DNA of 64,000 nucleotides from CALZBJ01 sp945619025. GTDB taxonomy: Bacteria; Pseudomonadota; Gammaproteobacteria; Cardiobacteriales; Wohlfahrtiimonadaceae. The stretch spans positions 62,001 through 126,000 of the forward strand of contig CALZBJ010000006.1 in NCBI GenBank assembly GCA_945619025.1, written 5' to 3'. Positions 43,147-50,831 of the stretch are shown here, in pieces (positions within the stretch are counted from its first letter, which is position 1; every line of letters begins with the position of its first letter). The notes under the pieces were generated by a model. That model made no database searches. It saw only the letters and a list, made by a program, of their open reading frames with translations, and had not been told where the DNA came from. Position numbers and translations under genes: made by a program.

Positions 43147-44595
43147 ATGAAGACAGAAAGAGAGTTTTTAGAAGAGGTCGCGCAAGAAGAGTATGCGTAC
43201 GGCTTTGTGACCGACATTGAGCAGGAGACCTTACCTCCTGGATTGGATGAAGATGTGATCCGCAAAATCTCCGCGATCAAGCGTGAGCCTGAGTGGTTAC
43301 TGGAATATCGTCTAAAGGCGTATCGCGCGTGGCTTGAGATGGAAGATCCCGATTGGGCGCATCTTAAGATCGAACCGATGGATTATCAATCGATCTCCTA
43401 CTATTCAGCGCCAAAATCGATGGAAGATGGCCCGAAAAGTTTGGACGAGGTCGATCCTGAATTGATCGAAACCTATAACAAATTAGGGATTCCGCTAGAA
43501 GAGCAAAAAATTCTTGCGGGCGTTGCCGTTGACGCGGTATTTGACTCGGTATCCGTTGCGACAAGCTATAAAGGCCGCCTATTAGAGCAGGGCATTATCT
43601 TCTGTTCATTTAGTGAAGCGGTTCAGGAATATCCTGAGCTTGTGCGCGAATATTTAGGCACCGTGGTCTCTTTTAAAGATAACTATTTCGCAGCGCTTAA
43701 TGCCGCCGTTTTTACCGACGGATCGTTTGTCTATATTCCAAAAGGCGTGCGTTGCCCGATGGAGCTTTCAACTTATTTCCGTATCAATGCGCAAAATACC
43801 GGTCAGTTTGAGCGGACCCTCATCATTGCCGATGACAATTCGTATGTCTCATATTTAGAAGGATGTACCGCGCCTCAGCGTTCTGAAAATCAGCTTCACG
43901 CAGCGGTGGTTGAACTCGTTGCCAAAGAAGAAGCGGAGATTAAATACTCTACGGTCCAAAACTGGTATCCCGGCGATAAAGAAGGTCGCGGTGGAATCTA
44001 CAACTTTGTGACCAAACGCGGTATTTGCCAAGGTCGCCGTTCGAAAATCTCATGGGCGCAGGTGGAAACCGGCTCATCGATCACTTGGAAATATCCAAGC
44101 TGTATCTTAAAAGGCGATGAATCCGTGGGTGAATTCTACTCCGTTGCCCTTGTTAAAGATGCGCAGCAAGCGGACACCGGCACCAAAATGATTCACCTTG
44201 GGAAAAACACCAAATCCACCATTATCTCCAAAGGGATTTCGGCGGGTGTGGCACAAAACTCCTACCGTGGCCTTGTTCGTATGAGCGCAGGCGCAACAGG
44301 TTCGCACAACTATTCACAGTGTGACTCGCTCTTAATTGGCGATAAATGCGGTGCGCACACCTTCCCCTATATCGACGTTCGCAATGCGAGCTCGAAGGTT
44401 GAACATGAAGCGTCCACCTCAAAAATTTCCGAAGATCAGCTCTTTTATTGTCAGCAGCGCGGTCTTACCGAAGAAGATGCCATTAGCCTCATTGTAAACG
44501 GCTACTGTAAAGAGATCTTCCAAGAGTTACCGATGGAATTTGCGGTTGAAGCGCAAAAATTAATTGAGATTCGTTTAGAGGGCAGCGTGGGCTAA
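43147..44595 (+). CDS. sufB: Fe-S cluster scaffold protein SufB
   Basis: SufB is the scaffold subunit of the SufBCD complex on which clusters form. The 482 residues have the conserved FCSFSEAVQEYPELVREYLG, YFRINAQNTGQFERTLIIAD, YLEGCTAP and WAQVETGSSITWKYPSC, then the beta-helix core and SRKVEHEAST-like SSKVEHEASTSKISEDQLFY. It is the first structural gene. A 115-base gap separates it from sufC. Confidence 0.97.
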   Translation: MKTEREFLEEVAQEEYAYGFVTDIEQETLPPGLDEDVIRKISAIKREPEWLLEYRLKAYRAWLEMEDPDWAHLKIEPMDYQSISYYSAPKSMEDGPKSLDEVDPELIETYNKLGIPLEEQKILAGVAVDAVFDSVSVATSYKGRLLEQGIIFCSFSEAVQEYPELVREYLGTVVSFKDNYFAALNAAVFTDGSFVYIPKGVRCPMELSTYFRINAQNTGQFERTLIIADDNSYVSYLEGCTAPQRSENQLHAAVVELVAKEEAEIKYSTVQNWYPGDKEGRGGIYNFVTKRGICQGRRSKISWAQVETGSSITWKYPSCILKGDESVGEFYSVALVKDAQQADTGTKMIHLGKNTKSTIISKGISAGVAQNSYRGLVRMSAGATGSHNYSQCDSLLIGDKCGAHTFPYIDVRNASSKVEHEASTSKISEDQLFYCQQRGLTEEDAISLIVNGYCKEIFQELPMEFAVEAQKLIEIRLEGSVG

Positions 44596-44710
44596 TGAGC
44601 CGCCGTGTTGTCAGCACAATAATTTTTGGTAGCGGCAGGGCGATGGGTGTGATGGATCAGATCCTCGCTCAAAACGCCGCTAACCCACAGAATAGAGATA
44701 AGAGTACAGT

Positions 44711-45481
44711 ATGTTAGAAATTAAAAATTTACATGTCGAAGTTGAAGGCAAAAAAATCATCAACGGTCTTAACCTCACCATTAATGATGGCGAAGTGCAT
44801 GCGATCATGGGACCCAACGGTTCAGGTAAGAGTACGCTTGCGAGCGTCATTGCCGGAAACGATACCTATGAAGTCACAGAAGGCTCGATCACCTATAACG
44901 GCATCGATCTTTTAGAGCTCGATCCCGATCAGCGCGCTCATTTAGGCGTCTTTTTAAGCTTCCAATATCCAGTAGAACTTCCTGGGGTGAACAATCATTA
45001 CTTCCTTCGCACCGCGCTAAACAGCATTCGTAAAGCACGCGGGGAAGAGGAGCTCGATGCCCTTGAGTTTTATGAGTCGCTCCAAGAGAAGATGAAGCGC
45101 GTTAAGATGGATAGCGCATTCTTAAAACGCTCAGTAAATGAAGGCTTCTCAGGCGGTGAGAAAAAACGTAACGAAATTCTCCAAATGCTCGTATTAGAGC
45201 CAACGCTTGCGATTTTAGATGAGACGGATTCGGGTCTTGATATCGACGCGCTTCGCGTCATTGCTGACGGGATTAACGGACTTCGTGATAATAATCGTAG
45301 CTTCTTAATGATCACTCACTATCAGCGTCTTTTAAACTACGTTCAACCGGATGTGGTGCATGTGATGACCGATGGTGAAATTGTAAAAACGGGCGGCAAA
45401 GAACTCGCGCTTGAGCTTGAGCAGGAAGGGTATGTAGCGTATCGAGGAGACAATGTCGGCGGTTCAAGAAAAGATCAGTAA
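44711..45481 (+). CDS. sufC: SufC ATPase
   Basis: SufC is the soluble ABC-type ATPase of the SufBCD complex. The 256 residues have Walker A GPNGSGKST (34-42), the Suf-specific FLSFQYPVELPGV, the signature FSGGEKKRNE and Walker B LAILDETDSGLD. No strong ribosome binding site precedes the ATG. It ends four bases before sufD's ribosome site. Confidence 0.97.
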   Translation: MLEIKNLHVEVEGKKIINGLNLTINDGEVHAIMGPNGSGKSTLASVIAGNDTYEVTEGSITYNGIDLLELDPDQRAHLGVFLSFQYPVELPGVNNHYFLRTALNSIRKARGEEELDALEFYESLQEKMKRVKMDSAFLKRSVNEGFSGGEKKRNEILQMLVLEPTLAILDETDSGLDIDALRVIADGINGLRDNNRSFLMITHYQRLLNYVQPDVVHVMTDGEIVKTGGKELALELEQEGYVAYRGDNVGGSRKDQ

Positions 45482-45490
45482 GGAGTGGAT

Positions 45491-46570
45491 ATGTTAACTA
45501 AATTTAAAGAAAATCAACGTGTTGAGCGTTGGAAAGATACTCCTTTTCGCGATATTTTAGCCGTTGAGTGGGAAAAACCCACTGCCGTTGATAGCTTAGG
45601 TCCGATCAATGCGGTGCTTCCAGAAGATGCGGTGATTTTAACCATCTATAACGGCGTAGTGAGTGAGCGCTGGATCAATGAGAAACAGCTTCCCGATTCG
45701 CTTTTAGTGCGTTTTGAGAATAACACTTTAGACATTCGTTTAGTCAAAGGGGCAACGCTCGATCGTCCGGTGGTAATTCATCACATTGCAGAAGCCACCT
45801 CGCCGATTCATATTGAGAGCAAAATCTCCATTCACGCCGAAGAGAATACGCATGCGAGCTTCCTTCTGCTTGAATCTGGGGAAGGGCACTATTTAGCGAC
45901 ACCCGAGATCGATCTTGAGATTAAAGATCATGCCGATATTGAGTGGGTGCGCGTCGTGCTCAACTCCGATGAGAGTTTCTCGGTGATGGAGCTCAATTGT
46001 GATCAAGCGGAATCGAGCAAGTTCCACGCGGTGAGCTATCAAAGTCGCGGTAAAATCATTCGTTCCAACATCCGTATGGACGTCAATGGCGAAGAGGCTT
46101 ACACGCAACTTGATGCGCTTAATATCGCAAAAGAGGAGCAACATCTTGCGCACGTGGTGGATATGAGCCACGCAAAACCTGAGTGCGAGAGCAATCAGCA
46201 GATCAAAAACATCGTTAAAGATAAAGCGATGACGCTCTTTGATGGTGAGATTCATGTGCATGTGGATTCACAAAAAATTAACGCCGATCAGATGACGCGA
46301 ACGCTTTTATTAAACGATGGTGCGCGTACGTTGACGATCCCGCGTTTAGAGATCTATGCCGACGATGTTCAGTGTACGCACGGGGCAACGGTGGGCTTTA
46401 TGGATCACGATCACATGTTCTATCTGCGCACCCGCGGACTCAGTGACGATGCGGCGCGCATGCTATTAATGCGTGCTTACGGCGCTGAAATTGTCGCGAG
46501 CATTGAAAATGGATCGATCCAAGAGTGGCTCTTCCATATCCTCGATAACGATATCGAAGCGCTTCTATAA
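45491..46570 (+). CDS. sufD: SufD subunit
   Basis: SufD is the SufB paralogue that completes the SufBCD complex and aids iron delivery. The 359-residue protein has the beta-helix core and the SufD signatures VDMSHAKPECESNQQIKNI, LNDGARTLTIPRLEIYADDVQCTHGATVG and YLRTRGL. The ATG at 45491 with AAGGAG just before it is preferred over the GTG at 45485. Confidence 0.94.
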   Translation: MLTKFKENQRVERWKDTPFRDILAVEWEKPTAVDSLGPINAVLPEDAVILTIYNGVVSERWINEKQLPDSLLVRFENNTLDIRLVKGATLDRPVVIHHIAEATSPIHIESKISIHAEENTHASFLLLESGEGHYLATPEIDLEIKDHADIEWVRVVLNSDESFSVMELNCDQAESSKFHAVSYQSRGKIIRSNIRMDVNGEEAYTQLDALNIAKEEQHLAHVVDMSHAKPECESNQQIKNIVKDKAMTLFDGEIHVHVDSQKINADQMTRTLLLNDGARTLTIPRLEIYADDVQCTHGATVGFMDHDHMFYLRTRGLSDDAARMLLMRAYGAEIVASIENGSIQEWLFHILDNDIEALL

Positions 46571-46599
46571 CGGTTAACAATAAAGGGAAGGATTGTTTT

Positions 46600-47814
46600 A
46601 TGTCATTATCTTCGATTCGGGCGCAGTTTCCGATCTTTAACCAAACAGTTAAAGGGCACGAAATTGCCTTTTTAGATACCGGTGCATCGGCGCAAAAGCC
46701 ACAAGTGGTAATCGATGCGGAGCGCAACTGTTATGAAACGTATTACGCCAATATTCATCGCGGGGTTTATCATTTTAGTGAGAAATCAACGGCTGAATAT
46801 GAAGCGGTGCGGGACATTGTCACGGCGTTTATCGGCGGTAATGATTCACGTGAAACCATCTTCACCCAAGGGGCGACTGAGAGCATTAACTTAGTCGCTC
46901 ACAGTTACGGGCGCTTGGTATTAAAACCGGGCACAAAAGTGATGATCTCTGAGATGGAGCATCATGCGAACATTGTTCCGTGGCAGATGATCTGCGAGGA
47001 GACGGGCGCGGAACTTGTTGTCATTCCGATTACCGATGAGGGCGAGCTTATCTATGAAACATTTGAAGCGATGCTCGATGAATCGGTGAAAATTGTTTCG
47101 GTAGCACAAGTGTCGAATGTGCTTGGCACGGTGAATGATATCGAACGCATTATCACCGCGGCGCATAAAGTTGGGGCAAAAGTCTTAATTGATGGCGCGC
47201 AAGGCGTGGTGCATCATCCGCTCAATGTGAAAGCACTTGATGTAGATTTTTACGTCTTTTCAGGCCATAAACTCTATGCACCGTCCGGTACCGGCGTTCT
47301 CTATGGAAAACGCGAGCTTCTTGAAGCGATGCCTCCCTATCAAACTGGCGGCGATATGATCGATTATGTGAGCTTTGAGAAAACCACCTTTGCACCGCTT
47401 CCCAATAAATTTGAAGCGGGAACGCCTAACATTGCTGGCATTATCGGTTTAGGTGCGGCGATTAAGTGGATTGAAGGCATTGGATTTGAGACGATTGTCG
47501 CTCACGAGGCGGAGCTTCTTGAATACGCCACTTCTGAACTCCTCAAATTACCCGGCCTTCGCATTATTGGAACGGCGCCGGAAAAAGCGGGGGTCATTTC
47601 ATTTGTGATTGAAGGAATTCATCCGCACGATATCGGCACACTGCTCGATCATGAAGGCGTTGCAATTCGTGTGGGGCATCACTGTGCGCAACCGTTAATG
47701 CGTCGCATGAATGTTCCGGCAACGGCGCGTATGTCGCTTGGGATCTATAATAATCACGCCGATATTGATCGTTTAGTCGCAGGACTTAAAAAAGTGATTG
47801 AGCTCTTTGCCTAA
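46600..47814 (+). CDS. sufS: Cysteine desulfurase SufS
   Basis: SufS is a PLP enzyme that takes sulfur from cysteine. The 404 residues show the PLP lysine in FSGHKLYAPSGTGVLYG and the catalytic cysteine in VGHHCAQPLM near the C-terminus, with the short-loop RVGHHC typical of group II desulfurases. It closes the sufBCDS operon. A sulfur carrier (SufE or SufU) is not present here and would have to lie elsewhere. Confidence 0.96.
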   Translation: MSLSSIRAQFPIFNQTVKGHEIAFLDTGASAQKPQVVIDAERNCYETYYANIHRGVYHFSEKSTAEYEAVRDIVTAFIGGNDSRETIFTQGATESINLVAHSYGRLVLKPGTKVMISEMEHHANIVPWQMICEETGAELVVIPITDEGELIYETFEAMLDESVKIVSVAQVSNVLGTVNDIERIITAAHKVGAKVLIDGAQGVVHHPLNVKALDVDFYVFSGHKLYAPSGTGVLYGKRELLEAMPPYQTGGDMIDYVSFEKTTFAPLPNKFEAGTPNIAGIIGLGAAIKWIEGIGFETIVAHEAELLEYATSELLKLPGLRIIGTAPEKAGVISFVIEGIHPHDIGTLLDHEGVAIRVGHHCAQPLMRRMNVPATARMSLGIYNNHADIDRLVAGLKKVIELFA

Positions 47815-47936
47815 TCGGACTTGAGCGTAAAGAAAAGGTTTCCCGTGAAACCTGAATTAATATCAGTCAGCTCTTTTCAAGTTCTTCGCGAGATGATATT
47901 TTAAGTAGAACAATTAATAGAAAACAGCACAATTTT

Positions 47937-47970
47937 AAAGAGGGATCGCCAACTCGGCGGTCCCTCTTTT
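47937..47970. terminator. Bidirectional terminator between sufS and an exported unknown protein
   Basis: AAAGAGGGATCGCC (47937-47950) pairs with GGCGGTCCCTCTTT (47956-47969), one G-T pair, with T on the right and A-rich left flank. Confidence 0.9.
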
Positions 47971-47987
47971 CTTGCCGGCGTTATGCA

Positions 47988-48932
47988 TTATAAACTCTGC
48001 TCGAGCTCGCCCATAAAGTAAAAGTCACGGGTATTAATGGTGATGGTGCGCCCTGATTTTTGCAGATAAACCCCTTTTTCTCCAAGCCGAAAGCTCTGTT
48101 GGTTTTTGCCATTTCGCTTAATATCGCTAAGCGGGAGGCGGAGCGTTGGGAAGGTGTTTGACGGCATAATCACAAGCTCCGCACCGAAGGCGGACGCGGT
48201 GTAGATTTTAATCTCAATGAGATCCATATCCGGTCCATGATTGGAATTTGCCACGCCGGAGTAGAGTCCTAATATCGAATCAAGATCGCATTGAAGGGGG
48301 CGAACGGCCTGACGATTATTGGTAGATTTCTCTAGCAAAATTGGACGAAACCCAGGCTGATACCACTCAATAAAATGCGTGCCGTGATCATCTCGAAAGA
48401 GTGTGAGCGAAGCATGATCGGCAAGATCGTGGCGATATCCGGATGGGAGTTCTCCATTTTGGCTTGATGGTTTAGGCGCTCCAGTAAATACCGCAAGCGG
48501 TAGCGTTTCATTGATGGTGAGCGTTGAATCGACTTCATCTGCGTTATTAAGGGGAGCGGTTGCCGGTGCATCTTCCGGTTCGATAATAAGTGCATTAACA
48601 GTTTTAAGCGGAGCATCGGTTTCAAGCGATGTTTCGTCGTTATCTGTGGGCTCATCAGCCGTTTCCGTTGGTGCATGGGCTTCAAGTAATAGTGTCGGTT
48701 TAATAAATACTGTGGGCGTTAAATTTCCCGAAAGAGTGAGGGTATTGGCACCCGTTGCTGTGAGCTGCAATGAATGATCGCCCGAGGAATAATCGCCAAA
48801 CATCTCGCAAAGGTCGGGAAGATGACGGAGGGGTTGAGTGGATACTTTAGAATTTCCAGGCGTAGCATAGGCACATAATCCTGAGAGAAATGGCACGATT
48901 AAGAGCGCAATAAGAGGGTAGCGATGAATCAT
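47988..48932 (-). CDS. Exported protein of unknown function with acidic Thr-rich linker
   Basis: I do not recognise a family. The 314 residues have a signal peptide (MIHRYPLIALLIVPFLSGLCAYA), a globular start, a long linker rich in Glu, Asp, Thr and Ala (about 85-145), then a C-terminal part with two predicted beta-rich segments (about 165-310). The composition of the linker resembles the acidic tail of the solute-binding-like protein encoded at 10251-11618. The ATG at 48932 has GGAG six bases upstream; the ATG at 48944 overlaps that site. It is most likely periplasmic. Confidence 0.7.
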   Translation of the reverse strand: MIHRYPLIALLIVPFLSGLCAYATPGNSKVSTQPLRHLPDLCEMFGDYSSGDHSLQLTATGANTLTLSGNLTPTVFIKPTLLLEAHAPTETADEPTDNDETSLETDAPLKTVNALIIEPEDAPATAPLNNADEVDSTLTINETLPLAVFTGAPKPSSQNGELPSGYRHDLADHASLTLFRDDHGTHFIEWYQPGFRPILLEKSTNNRQAVRPLQCDLDSILGLYSGVANSNHGPDMDLIEIKIYTASAFGAELVIMPSNTFPTLRLPLSDIKRNGKNQQSFRLGEKGVYLQKSGRTITINTRDFYFMGELEQSL

Positions 48933-49059
48933 AAGACTCTCCATAACAGATTGAAAATAAACGAAATAGAGCTATTATGACAAAGGGTTCCGCGTGCGGG
49001 CCTGTCAATCAGTGCTTTATTGCTTTATATCAATAAGATCTGTTTGGAGAGTCCCCCGA

Positions 49060-49377
49060 TTACGACGCGAGTTTCATCAGCACAATCCCGCTTAAAATAA
49101 GCGTGGCTGCGAGTGCGCGTAAAAAGGTAAAGGGCTCACCTAAAATGATCACGCCCACGATAAATGCGCCCACTGCGCCGATTCCCGTCCACACCATATA
49201 CGCCGTTCCAAGCGGCAATAGTTTCATCGCGTAGCTTAATAAAACAACGCTCACAAACATCGCCACCACGGTGATAATGGAGTAACTGAGAATGGTAAAC
49301 CCGTGTGAGAGCTTCATCGTATACGCCCAAACGACTTCAAAAAGTCCGGCGATTAAAAGAACCATCCATGCATACAT
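49060..49377 (-). CDS. gdx: Guanidinium exporter Gdx (SugE), SMR family
   Basis: Gdx exports guanidinium in exchange for protons. The 105-residue four-helix protein has Glu14 in GLFEVVWAYTMKLSHGFT and MKLLPLGTAYMVWTGIGAVGAFI, close to E. coli SugE. The ATG at 49377 aligns with the family start. The assignment is reinforced by a guanidine-II riboswitch between promoter and gene. SMR genes at 11735-12420 in this window are related but have no such riboswitch. Confidence 0.93.
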   Translation of the reverse strand: MYAWMVLLIAGLFEVVWAYTMKLSHGFTILSYSIITVVAMFVSVVLLSYAMKLLPLGTAYMVWTGIGAVGAFIVGVIILGEPFTFLRALAATLILSGIVLMKLAS

Positions 49378-49400
49378 AATTAATAATCCAATCAGTATGG

Positions 49401-49471
49401 GTCTGGGTCGTCCCAAACGATCAAGTCAGCGCATAATTGCTATGCTGGCTGGCAAATGGTCGTCCATCTGC
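49401..49471 (-). ncRNA. Guanidine-II riboswitch (mini-ykkC) upstream of gdx
   Basis: Read on the minus strand there are two hairpins, both closing on an ACGA tetraloop, the defining guanidine-II feature. The first pairs GCAGATGG (49471-49464) with CCATTTGC (49459-49452) and the second pairs GTTTGGG (49418-49412) with CCCAGAC (49407-49401). A 33-base linker separates them. Loops of this class bind guanidinium. The second hairpin lies close to the gdx ribosome site, as in other gdx leaders where binding exposes that site and raises translation. Confidence 0.92.
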
Positions 49472-49478
49472 GTCAAAA

Positions 49479-49507
49479 AGTATAGCAACTCAAGAAGGGG
49501 TGGGCAA
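49479..49507 (-). promoter_or_regulatory. Promoter of the gdx riboswitch transcript
   Basis: On the minus strand TTGCCC (49507-49502) and TATACT (49484-49479) are exactly 17 bases apart. Transcription would begin just before the first riboswitch hairpin. Confidence 0.8.
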
Positions 49508-49566
49508 GGGTTTGTTTTTGGGAAAAAGCGCGCTATCCTAAAGAGCAATCAGGTGAGGAATTGAGT

Positions 49567-50151
49567 ATGAATAAGAGGGACAATTGGACTAAAAAATCGC
49601 TCCGTATGGAGTATCGAGCGCGGCGTAAAGCGTTATCGCAAATTGAGGTCTTTCGCCGTTCCTATCGCATTAAAATCCACTTTTTTGAGCAAGATCTAAC
49701 CGGCGTGCAGCATGTTCATCTCTTTTTGCCGATGAGCCGGGAGCGCGAAGTAAATACTTACCTGATTATTATGGAATTGTGGCGCCGCGGGATTAAAACC
49801 TCCGTCTCGAAGGTGGTGGGTGATGATCTGATTCATTTCCCCTTTCAAAAAGAGACCGAGCTTAAGCGAAATCGTTGGCGGATTGTGGAGCCGGTTAATG
49901 AAATCCCGCTCACAGAAAAGGAGCTTAAAACGATCGATTTAGTGATCATTCCGCTTCTTATTGCCGATCAAAAAGGGAATCGTGTGGGTTATGGTAAAGG
50001 GTATTACGATCGCTTTTTAACACATATTCCCAAAGCGCGCCGAGTGGGCGTGTCACTCTTTCCGCCGATTGAGGCGATTGCCGATGTGGATCCGTGGGAT
50101 GCGCCATTACAGACGCTGATTACACCAAACTTGCTCTATCTCATTGATTAA
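49567..50151 (+). CDS. 5-formyltetrahydrofolate cyclo-ligase
   Basis: The enzyme (YgfA/MTHFS) uses ATP to convert 5-formyl-THF to 5,10-methenyl-THF. The 194-residue product has KKSLRMEYRARRKAL, LVIIPLLIADQKGNRVGYGKGYYDRFL, the folate- and ATP-site motif. The ATG at 49567 has GAGG nine bases upstream; the TTG at 49561 is too close to it. In enterobacteria 6S RNA precedes this gene; here the upstream space is taken by the divergent riboswitch. Confidence 0.9.
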   Translation: MNKRDNWTKKSLRMEYRARRKALSQIEVFRRSYRIKIHFFEQDLTGVQHVHLFLPMSREREVNTYLIIMELWRRGIKTSVSKVVGDDLIHFPFQKETELKRNRWRIVEPVNEIPLTEKELKTIDLVIIPLLIADQKGNRVGYGKGYYDRFLTHIPKARRVGVSLFPPIEAIADVDPWDAPLQTLITPNLLYLID

Positions 50152-50258
50152 AATCAGAAAGCCTCGCAAGGTTTTCCCGCCCTCTTTCAATTCATTTTAT
50201 ACTGAAGACATTGATGTAACGAACGATTCCTAAGAGGACGGAGTGGAGGTCTATCGTG

Positions 50259-50690
50259 ATGAAGATGAATGAATGGCTCACGCGCGCGCTGGCAGTGGCA
50301 ATTGAGGCGCATGAGGGGCAACTTGATAAGGGGGGTTATCCCTATATTTTGCACCCGCTACGGATGATGCATGAGGTGCGAACCATGCCGCTTAAAATTG
50401 TGGCGCTCCTTCACGATGTGCTCGAAGAGAGTGAATATACGGTGACCAAATTGCGTGAAAAGGGCTTTCCGGAAGAGATTTTAGATGCGGTGGTGGCGAT
50501 CACTCGTGAGCCGGAGGAAAATTATGAGGATTATATCGTGCGGGTTTCGCAAAATGAGCTCGCCCGAGAGGTCAAACTTACCGATCTGCGGGATAATCTC
50601 AATCTTGCGCGTCTACGCAAGCTCGATCAAGCGGATATTCAGCGGATTGAACGCTATCATCGAGCACTGCAATATTTAACGACGCTTTAA
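50259..50690 (+). CDS. Small HD-domain hydrolase, SpoT-like
   Basis: The 143-residue protein is an HD domain with the SpoT/MESH1 pattern: the metal-binding HPLRMM near residue 33, LLHDVLEES, and VKLTDLRDNL. It resembles the hydrolase half of RelA/SpoT and could remove pyrophosphate from (p)ppGpp, but it has no synthetase domain. GGAGG lies nine bases before the ATG. It is 107 bases behind the cyclo-ligase gene and ends in a terminator. Activity is inferred from fold only. Confidence 0.78.
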   Translation: MKMNEWLTRALAVAIEAHEGQLDKGGYPYILHPLRMMHEVRTMPLKIVALLHDVLEESEYTVTKLREKGFPEEILDAVVAITREPEENYEDYIVRVSQNELAREVKLTDLRDNLNLARLRKLDQADIQRIERYHRALQYLTTL

Positions 50691-50734
50691 TAATCGGCGC
50701 ATCTCGACGAAATTTATCATAAGAATGCTACTAT

Positions 50735-50762
50735 AAGGGGAGTGACAACGCTCTCCTTTTTT
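50735..50762 (+). terminator. Terminator of the HD hydrolase gene
   Basis: A ten-pair stem (50735-50744 with 50749-50758, two G-T pairs) with an ACAA loop is followed by T. Confidence 0.85.
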
Positions 50763-50831
50763 GTGGGCGTTTGACGCATTTTTCCAGAACAGACCACCAC
50801 CTTTAACTTTCTGAGGATCGATTGAGGGCAT

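Noticed and set aside
49480..49566. Place where 6S RNA is expected before the formyl-THF ligase gene in enteric bacteria
   Set aside because: Too short, and occupied by the riboswitch promoter; no 6S-like stem with central bulge is visible.
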